Shown one piece after another: positions 16,181 through 25,205 of a stretch of DNA of 64,000 bases (position 1 is its first letter; every line of letters begins with the position of its first letter). The DNA lies in assembly GCA_001898965.1 (NCBI GenBank), contig MKVW01000001.1, forward strand, positions 203,810 through 267,809. Reading direction: 5' to 3'. A program made the translations under genes and the position numbers. The DNA comes from Rhizobiales bacterium 62-17 (lineage in GTDB: Bacteria > Pseudomonadota > Alphaproteobacteria > Rhizobiales > Beijerinckiaceae). The notes below the pieces were generated by a model. That model was not told the origin of the DNA, ran no database searches, and worked only from the letters and a program-made list of their open reading frames with translations.

Positions 16181-17194
16181 ATGACTCTAGAGAGGATACG
16201 CCGGGCGCTGCAGCCAGGCAGCGCCATCGGCCCATGGCCGGGCCTAGTGTTGTGCTGCTTCGTTGCGCTTGCCGCTCATCTTGCGGGTTTGGCGCAGCGC
16301 GCTCTCGGCCATCAGGTGATCGATGCTTATGTCGGCGCGATCCTGATCGGCATCGCCATCCGCACCTTCGCGCAGCCCGGGCGCCGCTTTGACAAGGGCA
16401 TCGATTTTTCCGCGCGCACCTTGCTTGAAATCGGTGTGGCGCTGCTCGGCGCATCGATTGGCTATGGCCTGGTGCCGGGCCTGTCGCTCGGTCTCGTCTT
16501 CGGCGCCATCGTCATCGTCGTGTTCGGCATGGGGCTGAGTTTTGCCATCGGACGCATGCTCGGCCTGTCGAAAAATCTCGCCATCATGGTGGCTTGCGGC
16601 AGTTCGATCTGCGGCAATTCGGCCATCGCCGCCGTCGCGCCGGCCATTCGCGCCGAACCGCCGGAAGTCACCTCCGCCATCGCCTTCACGGCGATCTGGG
16701 GCCTCCCGCTCGCCATCCTCTATCCGTTCCTCTTCGACACGCTGGGGCTGACGGCGACGCAATATGGCGCCTTCGCCGGACTGACGATCTATTCGGTGCC
16801 GCAGGTGCTAGCCGCCACCATGCCGATCGGCGCGGTGGCGACGCAGATCGGCACCTTCACCAAATTGGTGCGGGTGATGATGCTGGCGCCGGTGCTCTTG
16901 GTCGTGTCTTTGGCCAATGCGCGCAGCCGCAACGTGCGCGTCACCTTGCCATGGTTCATCTATGGATTTCTCGTGCTCGTCGCGCTGCGTTCGCTCGGAA
17001 TGATTCCGGATGAAGTTCGCGCTGGGCTGCTCGGAGCTTCCAATCTATTGACCTTGATCGCCATGGCGGCGCTCGGCCTGTCAGCCGATGCGCGCGTGCT
17101 GTTGCGCTCGAGCAGTCGTGTATCGCTGGCGGCGCTGTCCTCGATGCTTCTGATCGGCGTGATGGGCTACGCGATCGTCAAGTTTACCGGTTAA
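16181..17194 (+). CDS. YeiH/UPF0324 family transporter (putative sulfate exporter)
   Basis: A 337-residue inner-membrane protein with about ten transmembrane helices. Family sequences include GVALLGASIGYGL, VACGSSICGNSAIAAVAPAI (seen in two parts) and the central IYSVPQVLAA, with GLSADAR near the end. COG2855 proteins are annotated as putative sulfate exporters on indirect evidence; the true substrate is not established here. It follows the M20 peptidase by 24 bases and is convergent with the next small membrane protein gene (12-base gap). Confidence 0.85.
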   Translation: MTLERIRRALQPGSAIGPWPGLVLCCFVALAAHLAGLAQRALGHQVIDAYVGAILIGIAIRTFAQPGRRFDKGIDFSARTLLEIGVALLGASIGYGLVPGLSLGLVFGAIVIVVFGMGLSFAIGRMLGLSKNLAIMVACGSSICGNSAIAAVAPAIRAEPPEVTSAIAFTAIWGLPLAILYPFLFDTLGLTATQYGAFAGLTIYSVPQVLAATMPIGAVATQIGTFTKLVRVMMLAPVLLVVSLANARSRNVRVTLPWFIYGFLVLVALRSLGMIPDEVRAGLLGASNLLTLIAMAALGLSADARVLLRSSSRVSLAALSSMLLIGVMGYAIVKFTG

Positions 17195-17205
17195 ACAAGC
17201 GGACG

Positions 17206-17484
17206 CTACTCTGAAGCGTCATGGCTGCAGTATTTCACCGTCCATCTGGCGAGCCGCCGAGAGAGAAAAAGAATCGTTCCTCCGATCAATATCCAATAGG
17301 GGCCGCTAATGGCGCTTTGAATGGCGTCATTCCAAAAGGTGCTCCAGGGCTCAGCATTGCTCGTTGTGAAGAGCCGAACGACAAACAGGAGTGCCGCATA
17401 AAGTGTTCCGAAGGCCCCAACGATAACGAAGCCAATCCCGAAGATGCGGATGAGAATAAGGGCGAGGTCGACATTTTGTCTCAC
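17206..17484 (-). CDS. Small membrane protein of unknown function
   Basis: A 92-residue protein with two predicted transmembrane helices (about residues 8-35 and 58-75) joined by a short polar loop with Trp residues. A GTG start at 17484 is chosen: GGAG lies six bases upstream; a TTG at 17505 would add seven residues without a ribosome-binding site. No family recognised. Base composition is a little lower in GC than its neighbours. Confidence 0.6.
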   Translation of the reverse strand: MRQNVDLALILIRIFGIGFVIVGAFGTLYAALLFVVRLFTTSNAEPWSTFWNDAIQSAISGPYWILIGGTILFLSRRLARWTVKYCSHDASE

Positions 17485-17576
17485 GAAGGTCTCCGTGGAT
17501 AACAATGGAATCTAAATGCGACAGGCCTTTCTATAATCGCGATGGTGTCGATGTCTGCACATTCAGAACGTGTGGC

Positions 17577-18392
17577 TCAGTACGAATGTTCCGCCGCCGG
17601 GAAATTCTTGCCCTTCACGTCCTGCACATAGCGCGTCACCGCATCGTCGATGCTTGAAGCGCCGACCATGAAATCCTTGGTGAAGCGCGGTTTTTTCCCA
17701 GGATAAACGCCAAGCATGTCGTGCAGTACCAAAACCTGGCCGGAGCAGTCGACGCCGGCGCCAATGCCGATGGTGCCAGCCGTGGTCAGGGCGGCGGTGA
17801 CTTCGCCCGCCACTTTCGCCGGCACCATTTCAATCAGGATGAAGGCGGCGCCCGCTTCGGCCAGAGCCTTGGCGTCATCCATCAGGATTTTCGCGGCAAG
17901 CTGATTGGCGCCTTGCACGCGATAGCCTCCCAGCGCATGCACCGATTGCGGCGTCAGGCCGATATGGGCACAGACCGGCACGCCGCGCTGCACGAGGAAG
18001 TGGACGGTCTCGGTCATATGCGCGCCGCCTTCGAGCTTCACCATTTGCGCACCGGCGGCCATCAGCCGGGCGGCATTGCGCATCGCCTGCGAGGGGCTCT
18101 CCTGATAAGAGCCGAAGGGCAGATCGGTCATGATGAAGGAACGGCGCACGCCGCGCGCCACGCAGCTCGTATGATATTCCATGTTTTCCATGGTGACGGG
18201 CAAGGTGGACGAATGGCCTTGCAGCACATTGCCAAGGGAATCGCCGACGAGCTGGATGTCGACGCCGCAACGGTCGAGCAATGAAGCAAAGCTCGAATCA
18301 TAGCAGGTGAGCGAGGCGATTTTCTCGCCGCTGGCGCGCATCTTCTCGAAGTCGGTCAGCTTTAACGGCTTGGCATCGGCGAGATAGGCCAT
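17577..18392 (-). CDS. panB: 3-methyl-2-oxobutanoate hydroxymethyltransferase
   Basis: First committed step of pantothenate synthesis: adds a hydroxymethyl group from 5,10-methylene-THF to 2-oxoisovalerate, giving ketopantoate; Mg2+-dependent, cytoplasmic. At 271 residues it has typical length. Signature elements: [13 protein letters not shown], the Mg-binding [31 protein letters not shown], and the catalytic Glu in FILIEMVPA. It lies 29 bases downstream of panC on the same strand, forming a panC-panB operon. Confidence 0.96.
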   Translation of the reverse strand: MAYLADAKPLKLTDFEKMRASGEKIASLTCYDSSFASLLDRCGVDIQLVGDSLGNVLQGHSSTLPVTMENMEYHTSCVARGVRRSFIMTDLPFGSYQESPSQAMRNAARLMAAGAQMVKLEGGAHMTETVHFLVQRGVPVCAHIGLTPQSVHALGGYRVQGANQLAAKILMDDAKALAEAGAAFILIEMVPAKVAGEVTAALTTAGTIGIGAGVDCSGQVLVLHDMLGVYPGKKPRFTKDFMVGASSIDDAVTRYVQDVKGKNFPAAEHSY

Positions 18393-18421
18393 GGCGAAAT
18401 CCTGAACTTTGTTGATGTTTT

Positions 18422-19279
18422 CTAAGACAACGAAACGGCGATGTTGTCGATGAGGCGCGTTTTGCCGAGTTTCGCGGCGACGAGCAAGCGCAACGGTTGC
18501 GTCAACGGTTTGGCGACGGCGGCGAGCGAAGCCGCATCGCGCAGCTCGAGATAGTCGAGCACGAAGCCGGCATCGGCGAGAGCCTGCCGGCCGTTGGCCA
18601 GCACAGCCTCGACCTCTTCGCCGGCGGCAATGCGGCGGGCGAGGTCTTGGAGGGTCGCATGCAGCAGCGGCGCGCGGCGGCGTTCCTCGGTGTCGAGGTA
18701 AACGTTGCGCGACGACATGGCGAGGCCGTCCGTCTCGCGCACGGTCGGCGCACCGACGATCTCGACCGGTAGATCGAGATCCTTCGCCATCTGCCTGATC
18801 ACGGCGAGCTGCTGAAAATCCTTCTCGCCGAAAATTGCAAAGTCAGCCGCACTCTGGACGAGCAGTTTAGCGACGACCGTGGCGACGCCGGCGAAATGGG
18901 TAGGGCGGAAGCGGTCTTCCAAACCGGCCTTGGCCGGTCCTTCCAGCGAGACCGTCGTGGCAAAGCCCGCCGGATACATGACGTGTGGCGTCGGCGAAAA
19001 CACAGCGTCGATGCCGGCGGCCGTCAGGCGTTCCAGATCGGCTTCGAAGGTGCGCGGATATTTGGCGAAATCCTCGTGCGGCGCGAACTGGGTCGGATTG
19101 ACGAACACCGAAGCCACGGCCCGCCGTGCCTTGCGCTTGGCGAGCTGCGCCAGCGAGATATGTCCGGCATGCAGGGCACCCATGGTCGGTACGAGCGCGA
19201 TCGTTTCGCCGGCGCGTCGCCAGGGGGCGAGCGCGGCGCGCAGGTCGACAACGGTACTGATGACGGCAGGCTTGTTCAT
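18422..19279 (-). CDS. panC: Pantothenate synthetase
   Basis: ATP-dependent joining of pantoate and beta-alanine. The 285-residue protein shows the nucleotidyltransferase motif TMGALHAGH near residue 32, SVFVNPTQF, the GEKDFQQL site and the KMSKS-like MSSRNVYL. First gene of the panC-panB operon. PanD and PanE, needed to make beta-alanine and pantoate, are not in the window. Confidence 0.96.
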   Translation of the reverse strand: MNKPAVISTVVDLRAALAPWRRAGETIALVPTMGALHAGHISLAQLAKRKARRAVASVFVNPTQFAPHEDFAKYPRTFEADLERLTAAGIDAVFSPTPHVMYPAGFATTVSLEGPAKAGLEDRFRPTHFAGVATVVAKLLVQSAADFAIFGEKDFQQLAVIRQMAKDLDLPVEIVGAPTVRETDGLAMSSRNVYLDTEERRRAPLLHATLQDLARRIAAGEEVEAVLANGRQALADAGFVLDYLELRDAASLAAVAKPLTQPLRLLVAAKLGKTRLIDNIAVSLS

Positions 19280-19318
19280 TACGGTTTCCGGTTCGCAGGC
19301 GACCTCTGTAAGCCGGCC

Positions 19319-19999
19319 CTATGTAAGGGGCGACGGCCCTGTCTCCAAGCCCGGTAATTCGGCCAGGGATTTTATAGTTTTGACCGGCGGAAGGTCGGCA
19401 TATTCGTCAGGCTGGCTGGTACGGTTGACCCAGATGGGCCGGAAGCCGAACTGGCGCGCTCCGGCGATGTCCCAGCGGTTCGACGAGAGGAAGGTCACGG
19501 CGTCAGGCTTGGCCTGAAAGCGCTGGGTGACGAGTTCATAGGCCCGGGGCTCGGTCTTGAAGGCGCGCAGGACGTCGACCGAGAGCAGGGCGTCGAACAG
19601 GTCGCTCAGGCCGGCAGCCTGGGTGGCGCTCTCCAGCATGGCTGGCGTGCCATTGGAGAGAATGGCCAGTTGCGCGCCCTGCGCTTTCAACGTCGCAAGT
19701 GCGGGCTTGGCGTCGGCATAGGCATCGAGCGTTTCGTAGGCCGCAAGTAAAGCCGCACGGGTTGCTGGATCTATACCTCCAAAGCGCGCGGCGGCGAAGT
19801 CGAGGGCTTCGGCGGTGAGCGCCTGGAAATCGTGATAAGCGCCCATCAGCGTGCGTGTCCAGGTATATTCGAGCTGCTTGGTGCGCCAGAGATCGGACAG
19901 TCGATCCGCATGGTCTCCGATGGCATCGCGGTGGCGCGCCACGGCCGCATGCACGTTGAACAACGTGCCATAGGCATCGAAGACGTAGATCGCTGTCAT
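19319..19999 (-). CDS. (S)-2-haloacid dehalogenase type II (HAD superfamily)
   Basis: A 226-residue HAD hydrolase. The full L-2-haloacid dehalogenase residue set appears: nucleophile Asp8 in VFDAYGTLF, Arg in DLWRTKQLEYTW, Ser in ILSNGTP, Lys/Tyr in FKTEPRAYEL, and SSNRWD with Ser, Asn and Asp. This supports true haloacid dehalogenase over a phosphatase, although the natural substrate may be another small acid. The start is placed at ATG 19999 (MTAIYVFD); a longer frame into the murJ end is not credible. It begins two bases after the murJ stop, so it is co-transcribed with murJ. Confidence 0.88.
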   Translation of the reverse strand: MTAIYVFDAYGTLFNVHAAVARHRDAIGDHADRLSDLWRTKQLEYTWTRTLMGAYHDFQALTAEALDFAAARFGGIDPATRAALLAAYETLDAYADAKPALATLKAQGAQLAILSNGTPAMLESATQAAGLSDLFDALLSVDVLRAFKTEPRAYELVTQRFQAKPDAVTFLSSNRWDIAGARQFGFRPIWVNRTSQPDEYADLPPVKTIKSLAELPGLETGPSPLT

Positions 20000-20001
20000 G
20001 A

Positions 20002-21585
20002 TCAGAGCTCCGGAGCGGATGCTTTGTCGGCTTGCGTTCGGCGCAACGGTCGCAGCCGGCCCGGCCGCACGCCAACGGCATAAAGCGCCGCGACCAGAGC
20101 CAGGCCATAGGCGAGGGCGCCGCAAATACCCATGACGATGAGGCGCGTCTCGTTCGTCCAGCGTCCGGCATGGATGGCCGCGGCATCGGCGAGCGGCTGC
20201 GCCGCGAAAGCCACGACGGCGAGAACAGCAGTCGCGCCGACGACCGCCGCGAAAACACGGCCGGTGATTGCATCCGGCTGCATGCTGCCGCGCTTGACGG
20301 CGAGGCCCACGAGCAGGAGCAGGTTGATCCAGGCGCCAACGGATGTGGCGATGGCGAGACCGGCCGCGCCATAAGGGCGAAACAGCAGGATTTTGAGGCC
20401 GACATTCACCGCCACCGCGAGCAGCGAGACGATCATCGGCGTCGTCGTGTCGCCGCGCGCCTGAAAGCTGGCGACGGCCGAGCGCACCAGCACGGCGGCG
20501 GGCAGGCCCCAGCCGTAAGCGGTGAGCACGCGGGCAGCGGCCGAAGCGGCGGCTTCATCGAAAGCGCCGCGCAGAAAAACGCCGCGCATGATGATGTCGG
20601 CGATGACGACGAAGGCGACGAAGAACGGCGCGCTCAAAGCCGCCGTCAGCGCCATGGTGCGGTTCTGCGCGTCGTAGGCGCTCTTGTTGTCGCCTGCGGC
20701 GAAGCGCCGGCTCATTTCCGGCAGCAGGACCGTACCGGCGGCAATGGCGATGACGCCGCCGGGCAATTGATAGATGCGATCGGCATAATAGACAGACGAT
20801 ACGCCGCCCGTCGGCAGCAGAGAGACGATGATCGTGTCGACGAAGAGCGCGATCTGCACGCCGGCCGAGCCGATCACCGCCGGCAGAAAGGTTTTGAAGA
20901 AGCGTTTGATGTCGGCATCCCAGCGCGGTCGCGCAAAAAGCGCGAGAATGCCGGCACGCCGCGCCGCGTAAATGACGAGCGCCAGTTCGAGCGCGCCGGC
21001 GACGAGGACGCCGACGGCCGCCGCATAACCGGCGTTGGGAAACAGAAAGGCGACGACGAGAAAGGCGAGAATGGCGAGATTGAGCAGCACCGGCGCGAAG
21101 GCGGCAGCGGCGAAACGGCCATTGGCGTTCAACGTGCCGGCGACGAGCGTGACCAGGGTGACGCAGAGCAAATAGGGGAAAGTGATGCGCGTCATGGTCT
21201 CGGCGAGCATCAGCCGTTCTGGATCTTTTTCGAGGCCCGGCGCCAGAATGGCCATCACCTGCGGCATGAAGGTCCAGGCCAGCAGCAGAACGATGATCTG
21301 CACGGCCAGCAGCAAAGTGAACATGCGCGCTGAAAACAGTTTCGCCGCCGCTTCGCCGCGCTCTTCCAGCGCCCGCGAATAGCCGGGCACATAGGCGGCG
21401 TTAAAAGCGCCTTCGCCGAAAATGGCCCGGAAATGATTGGGCAGGCGCAAAGCGATGTAGAAGGCGTCGGCCAGAGCGCCGGCTCCCAGCACTGCGCCGA
21501 GCGCGACGTCGCGGACGAAGCCCGTTACGCGCGACAGCAGCGTGAAGCCGCCAACCGACAGCAGATTGCGGGCGAGACCGCTCAC
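20002..21585 (-). CDS. murJ: Lipid II flippase MurJ (MviN)
   Basis: A 527-residue MOP-superfamily membrane protein with about 14 transmembrane helices, which moves undecaprenyl-linked peptidoglycan precursor to the periplasmic side. The N-terminus carries the family sequence TLLSRVTGFVRD and then ADAFYIALRLPNHFR with charged residues of the central cavity. Its ATG overlaps the stop of the upstream glycosyltransferase (ATGA), so translation is coupled. In many alphaproteobacteria murJ is found near glnD or mutS; neither is here. Confidence 0.94.
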   Translation of the reverse strand: MSGLARNLLSVGGFTLLSRVTGFVRDVALGAVLGAGALADAFYIALRLPNHFRAIFGEGAFNAAYVPGYSRALEERGEAAAKLFSARMFTLLLAVQIIVLLLAWTFMPQVMAILAPGLEKDPERLMLAETMTRITFPYLLCVTLVTLVAGTLNANGRFAAAAFAPVLLNLAILAFLVVAFLFPNAGYAAAVGVLVAGALELALVIYAARRAGILALFARPRWDADIKRFFKTFLPAVIGSAGVQIALFVDTIIVSLLPTGGVSSVYYADRIYQLPGGVIAIAAGTVLLPEMSRRFAAGDNKSAYDAQNRTMALTAALSAPFFVAFVVIADIIMRGVFLRGAFDEAAASAAARVLTAYGWGLPAAVLVRSAVASFQARGDTTTPMIVSLLAVAVNVGLKILLFRPYGAAGLAIATSVGAWINLLLLVGLAVKRGSMQPDAITGRVFAAVVGATAVLAVVAFAAQPLADAAAIHAGRWTNETRLIVMGICGALAYGLALVAALYAVGVRPGRLRPLRRTQADKASAPEL

Positions 21586-22631
21586 TGGAGGGACCGGCTC
21601 ACGATGCGCACGGGCAGGGGAGAATCGGCGGCATCATTAGTCGGGTCGATCGCGTTCGTGCCGATGCGCTCGGCGACGAGATAAAGCGGCCGCCGTTTCA
21701 CTTCGGCGAAGATGCGTCCGACATATTCGCCCAGAATGCCAAGCGACATGAGCTGAATGCCGGCGAAGAACAGGATCGAGACGATCAACGACGCATAGCC
21801 TGGCACGTCGACGCCATAGGCGGCGGTCTTGATCAGGAAATAGGCCGCCAGAATAAGGGCGACGGTCGAAACCAAAGTGCCGATGAAGGTCCAGATGCGC
21901 AGGGGCACCGTGGTGAACGACATCAAACCGTCGAGGGCAAAGCGCGTCAGCTTGCGGTAGCTGAATTTCGATTCGCCATGGGCGCGATCGGCAACGACGA
22001 ACGGCACGCCGATCGAACGAAAGCCGATCCAGGCGTAAAGCCCCTTGGAAAAGCGCGCGCGCTCCGGCATGCCGCGTAGCGCGTTGACGGCCTTGCGGTC
22101 GAGCAGGCGGAAATCGCCGGCGCCCGGCGGCAATCGCGTCTCGCCGAAGATGGCGAACATTTCGTAGAATTTTTCCGTCAACCAGCGCCGCAAAGGGCTG
22201 TCGCCTTCCCGATCGGTTCGCTGGCCGTAGACGTTCTGAAAGCCGGCGTGCCATTTCTCGATGAAGGTCTCGATGACCTCAGGCGGATGCTGCAGATCGG
22301 CATCCATGATGATGACCGCATCGCCATGCGCATGATCGAGGCCGGCGGCGATCGCCACCTCCTTGCCGAAATTGCGCGAGAAGGAAATGCCGGTAACGCG
22401 CGGGTCGGCGGCATGGGCGGCGCGCAACACCTCAAGCGTGTTGTCGCGCGAACCGTCGTCGACGAAAACCACTTCGAAAGACGCGGTACAGCGTTCGAGC
22501 ACCGGAATGAGCCGCGCGATCAGCGGCGAGAGATTGTCCGCTTCATTATACATCGGCACGACGACGGAAATCTGTGGCGAGGGACGTGCGGTTGCACCGG
22601 GCGCTCGCTCGCTGATCGTGGTCTGGGTCAT
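21582..22631 (-). CDS. Family 2 glycosyltransferase, polyprenyl-phosphate type (DPM1/GtrB/ArnC-like)
   Basis: A 349-residue enzyme: GT-A domain with SVVVPMYNEADNL, VDDGSRD, and the metal-binding DAD in IIMDADLQHPPE, then two transmembrane helices near residues 240-310. The motif SFSRNFGKE and the late GEYVGRIFAEVKRRP are typical of bactoprenol-phosphate glucosyl/mannosyl transferases. It probably moves a sugar from a nucleotide to undecaprenyl phosphate at the cytoplasmic face. It is the first gene of an operon with murJ and a dehalogenase, and is divergent from a YdjC/HpnK-type deacetylase gene. Confidence 0.87.
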   Translation of the reverse strand: MTQTTISERAPGATARPSPQISVVVPMYNEADNLSPLIARLIPVLERCTASFEVVFVDDGSRDNTLEVLRAAHAADPRVTGISFSRNFGKEVAIAAGLDHAHGDAVIIMDADLQHPPEVIETFIEKWHAGFQNVYGQRTDREGDSPLRRWLTEKFYEMFAIFGETRLPPGAGDFRLLDRKAVNALRGMPERARFSKGLYAWIGFRSIGVPFVVADRAHGESKFSYRKLTRFALDGLMSFTTVPLRIWTFIGTLVSTVALILAAYFLIKTAAYGVDVPGYASLIVSILFFAGIQLMSLGILGEYVGRIFAEVKRRPLYLVAERIGTNAIDPTNDAADSPLPVRIVSRSLQ

Positions 22632-22758
22632 CGCCTTGACTTAGGTTTCCGTGGTGATGGCGCCTGCCGCCCGCGTCAGCCAAGACCTATGCGGGCCGGC
22701 CAATTTGTGCAAGCTGTACAGGTCCAGGCTGTTAATCACCGGGCTTTGAGCAGGAAAA

Positions 22759-23598
22759 TTGGCCAAATTCGAGTTCATTCTGTGCGCTGATGATTATGCG
22801 CTGTCGCCGGCGGTGAGCCGCGGCATTTTGGAGGCGCTGGAAGCCGGCCGCCTGTCGGCAACCGGCGCTATGACCAACCGCCCGTCCTGGCGCGACGCCG
22901 CCCGCGATCTCGGTTCCCATGTCGGCCAGGCCTGGCTCGGCGTTCATCTTAATCTCACCCTGGGCACGCCGCTGACGCCCATGCCCGCCTTCGCCGGCAA
23001 CGGCCGCTTGCCGAGCATCGGCAGTCTCGCGCGGGCGAAGGCTGCCGATCTGCCTCAGCGCGAGATCGCGGCCGAAATCCATGCGCAGATCGATTCCTAT
23101 GCGCAGGCGATGGGCCGCATGCCGGATTTTCTCGACGGCCATCAGCACGTGCAGATTTTGCCCGGTGTCAGCGAGATTTTGTTCAGCGAACTCGGTCGCT
23201 TTCCGTTGCCGCACGACTTCTGGCTGCGCGACAGCGCCGATCGGTTGACGCGGATTCTCCTCCGGCGCAGTGCTCCGACCAAGGCAGCGATGGTTGCCTG
23301 GTTGGGGCGCGATTTCGCCGCCGCCGGTCGCCGGCACGGTTTCACCACCAATGACGGCTTCGCTGGTTTTTCGGCTTTTGACGAGCGGCTCGATTATGCG
23401 CGGCTGTTTTCGCGCTATCTCGTCGCGCCGGGCACGCGACACCTCGTCATGTGTCATCCCGGCTATGTCGATGAAGAACTGAGCGCCGCCGATCCGGTTA
23501 CCGGCACCAGGCCGCAAGAGCTGGCATTCCTTCTGTCGGAGGACTTTGCCGCGCGCACGACAGCCGTGGGTGCTACTTTGGCACGGCCCGCTGCTTAA
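22759..23598 (+). CDS. ChbG/HpnK (YdjC-family) deacetylase
   Basis: A 279-residue polysaccharide-deacetylase-like enzyme. Metal site and catalytic sequences: CADDYALSP (Asp11-Asp12), GVHLNLT, FLDGHQHVQ and the late MCHPGYVDEEL. Relatives remove acetyl groups from chitooligosaccharides (ChbG) or from N-acetylglucosaminyl hopanoids (HpnK). The start must be TTG 22759: an in-frame stop lies four codons upstream, and no ATG or GTG precedes the essential ADD motif. AGGA is just before it. Adjacent and divergent to a polyprenyl-type glycosyltransferase, which hints at lipid-linked sugar modification. Confidence 0.82.
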   Translation: MAKFEFILCADDYALSPAVSRGILEALEAGRLSATGAMTNRPSWRDAARDLGSHVGQAWLGVHLNLTLGTPLTPMPAFAGNGRLPSIGSLARAKAADLPQREIAAEIHAQIDSYAQAMGRMPDFLDGHQHVQILPGVSEILFSELGRFPLPHDFWLRDSADRLTRILLRRSAPTKAAMVAWLGRDFAAAGRRHGFTTNDGFAGFSAFDERLDYARLFSRYLVAPGTRHLVMCHPGYVDEELSAADPVTGTRPQELAFLLSEDFAARTTAVGATLARPAA

Positions 23599-23618
23599 TA
23601 ATCCAGCAAGATCAAGAC

Positions 23619-23633
23619 TTAACCCTGCGTTAA
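23619..23633 (+). promoter_or_regulatory. Perfect CtrA-type box upstream of the chemoreceptor gene
   Basis: TTAA (23619-23622), seven bases, TTAA (23630-23633). It lies 71 bases before the chemoreceptor start and 20 after the deacetylase stop, so the chemoreceptor is the only sensible target. CtrA control of motility and chemotaxis genes is well known in alphaproteobacteria. Confidence 0.65.
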
Positions 23634-23704
23634 GCCTGTTCCGTCAAAGTGCCGGCACAGGTCGCAGGAGGTTATGCGGCCGACCGATTCCTTCGAGGCA
23701 TTCA

Positions 23705-25003
23705 ATGGACATGGCCGGACGAGCAAGGGCGAGCGCGACCAACGGCGGCGCGCGCGGCAGAAAGATGATCCGCGATACGATCGTCAAATTGACATCGCTG
23801 GTCAGCGGCGTTGCGGTCCTTGCCGTTCTCCTGATTGCCTTTATCACCCGTCCTCAGACGGGGAGCGATCTGGTGCAGGACGCCTTGTGGGCCTGTGCCG
23901 CAGCCCTTCTCGTCGTCACCGTTCTGACGGTTTCCTTGAACGTGGTGCTGCGTTCGGTCACCGAGCCGATCGAGCATTTGACGGTTTCGTTGAAGCAGCT
24001 TGCCGCTGGCAATCTCGATGCAGACGTGCCGGAAGAAAAAGCGACCCACGAGCTCAAGCAAATGGCCGTCGCCATTCGCCAATTGAAGCAGCGGCTGGTC
24101 GAGCGCAACGAGTTGCTGCAGACCATCGAAGCGGGCACCGCCGCCTCGCAAGCGCGCCAAGGCCGGCTCGAAACCTTGATTTTGGATTTCCGTTCCACCG
24201 TCGGCTCATTGCTCGGCCAGGTGTCGTCCCATAGCGAGCATATGACGGTGGCGGCGGACAGTCTGTCGACCATCGCGGCGGAGAGCGCGCGTCGTTCGCG
24301 CCAGGCTTCAGGCTCGACATCGGAGGCCTCCAACTACGTGACTACGGTGGCGCGCGCCTCCGAAGAACTGTCGACCGCAATCCGCGAGATCGAAAATCAG
24401 GTGGTGCGCACCCGCAACATGGTCATCGAGGCGTCGCGCACCACCGCGATCACCAGCGAGACGATTAACGGCCTGGCCGCAAAGGCGCAGAAGATCGGCG
24501 AGATCATCGGCATCATTCAGGCAATCGCGGCGCAGACCAATTTGCTGGCCCTCAACGCCACGATCGAAGCCGCCCGCGCCGGCGAGGCGGGACGCGGCTT
24601 TGCCGTCGTGGCCCAAGAGGTCAAATCCCTGGCGCATCAGACGGCCCAGGCCACCGATCGCATCGCCGAGCATGTCGCCTCGATCCAGAACGCCACCACC
24701 GGTGCCGTCGAAGCCATTGGCGCCATCGGTGCCACCATGCAGCAGGCCGAGGGCTTCACCGCCGGCATCGCCGTCGCGGTCGAAGAACAGGCAGCGGCAA
24801 CCAAGGAAATCTCTCGCAGCGCCGCTGAGGCGGCCGAGGAAACCAAGTCCGTGGCCAGCCATATGGATGGGCTGAAAACGGCCGTGGGCGAGACCGACCA
24901 GGCGGCCGCGCAGGTCCATCGGTCCGCTTCCGATGTCGCTCAGCAGGCCAAACGGCTCAACGAGACCATCGAAGGCTTCCTCCATTCAGTTTCTGGAGGC
25001 TGA
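23705..25003 (+). CDS. Methyl-accepting chemotaxis protein without a periplasmic sensor domain
   Basis: A 432-residue receptor. Two transmembrane helices (about 28-48 and 60-83) are separated by only about 11 residues, so no periplasmic ligand domain exists. HAMP follows (about 82-136, with the SVTEPIEHL start). The signalling tip IGIIQAIAAQTNLLALNATIEAARAG (quoted in part) and GRGFAVVAQEVKSLAHQT are canonical. No che genes are nearby, so it feeds a chemotaxis complex encoded elsewhere. ATG 23705 is preceded by GAGG; longer frames run into the intergenic region with the CtrA box. It may sense membrane state, energy or internal signals rather than an external ligand. Confidence 0.9.
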   Translation: MDMAGRARASATNGGARGRKMIRDTIVKLTSLVSGVAVLAVLLIAFITRPQTGSDLVQDALWACAAALLVVTVLTVSLNVVLRSVTEPIEHLTVSLKQLAAGNLDADVPEEKATHELKQMAVAIRQLKQRLVERNELLQTIEAGTAASQARQGRLETLILDFRSTVGSLLGQVSSHSEHMTVAADSLSTIAAESARRSRQASGSTSEASNYVTTVARASEELSTAIREIENQVVRTRNMVIEASRTTAITSETINGLAAKAQKIGEIIGIIQAIAAQTNLLALNATIEAARAGEAGRGFAVVAQEVKSLAHQTAQATDRIAEHVASIQNATTGAVEAIGAIGATMQQAEGFTAGIAVAVEEQAAATKEISRSAAEAAEETKSVASHMDGLKTAVGETDQAAAQVHRSASDVAQQAKRLNETIEGFLHSVSGG

Positions 25004-25205
25004 GGTCGGTAACACTTGTGGCTGTTCTAATATATTGAAAATAATACATATTTAGGCGGAAGATTGCGCTTGCGCGGCTAACAGCCAAGCCTGTGGCGCC
25101 CCATTTGATGCATTTTTAAGTATTTCCACCTCTTTTTGTGACCTTGTGAGTTTTTCAAGCGTTAGGCCCTTGATTCGGGTTTCGCTGAAAGAAAGGCAGA
25201 AATTG

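Noticed and set aside
22632..22758. CtrA box in the divergent gap between the glycosyltransferase and deacetylase genes
   Set aside because: A single TTAA half-site is present with no second half at the correct distance.
25004..25205. Gene or foreign DNA in the AT-rich 202-bp gap before the Pro/Glu-rich protein gene
   Set aside because: Only a short AT-rich patch (about 25025-25060) is seen; no supported open frame and no flanking repeats. It may simply be a promoter.
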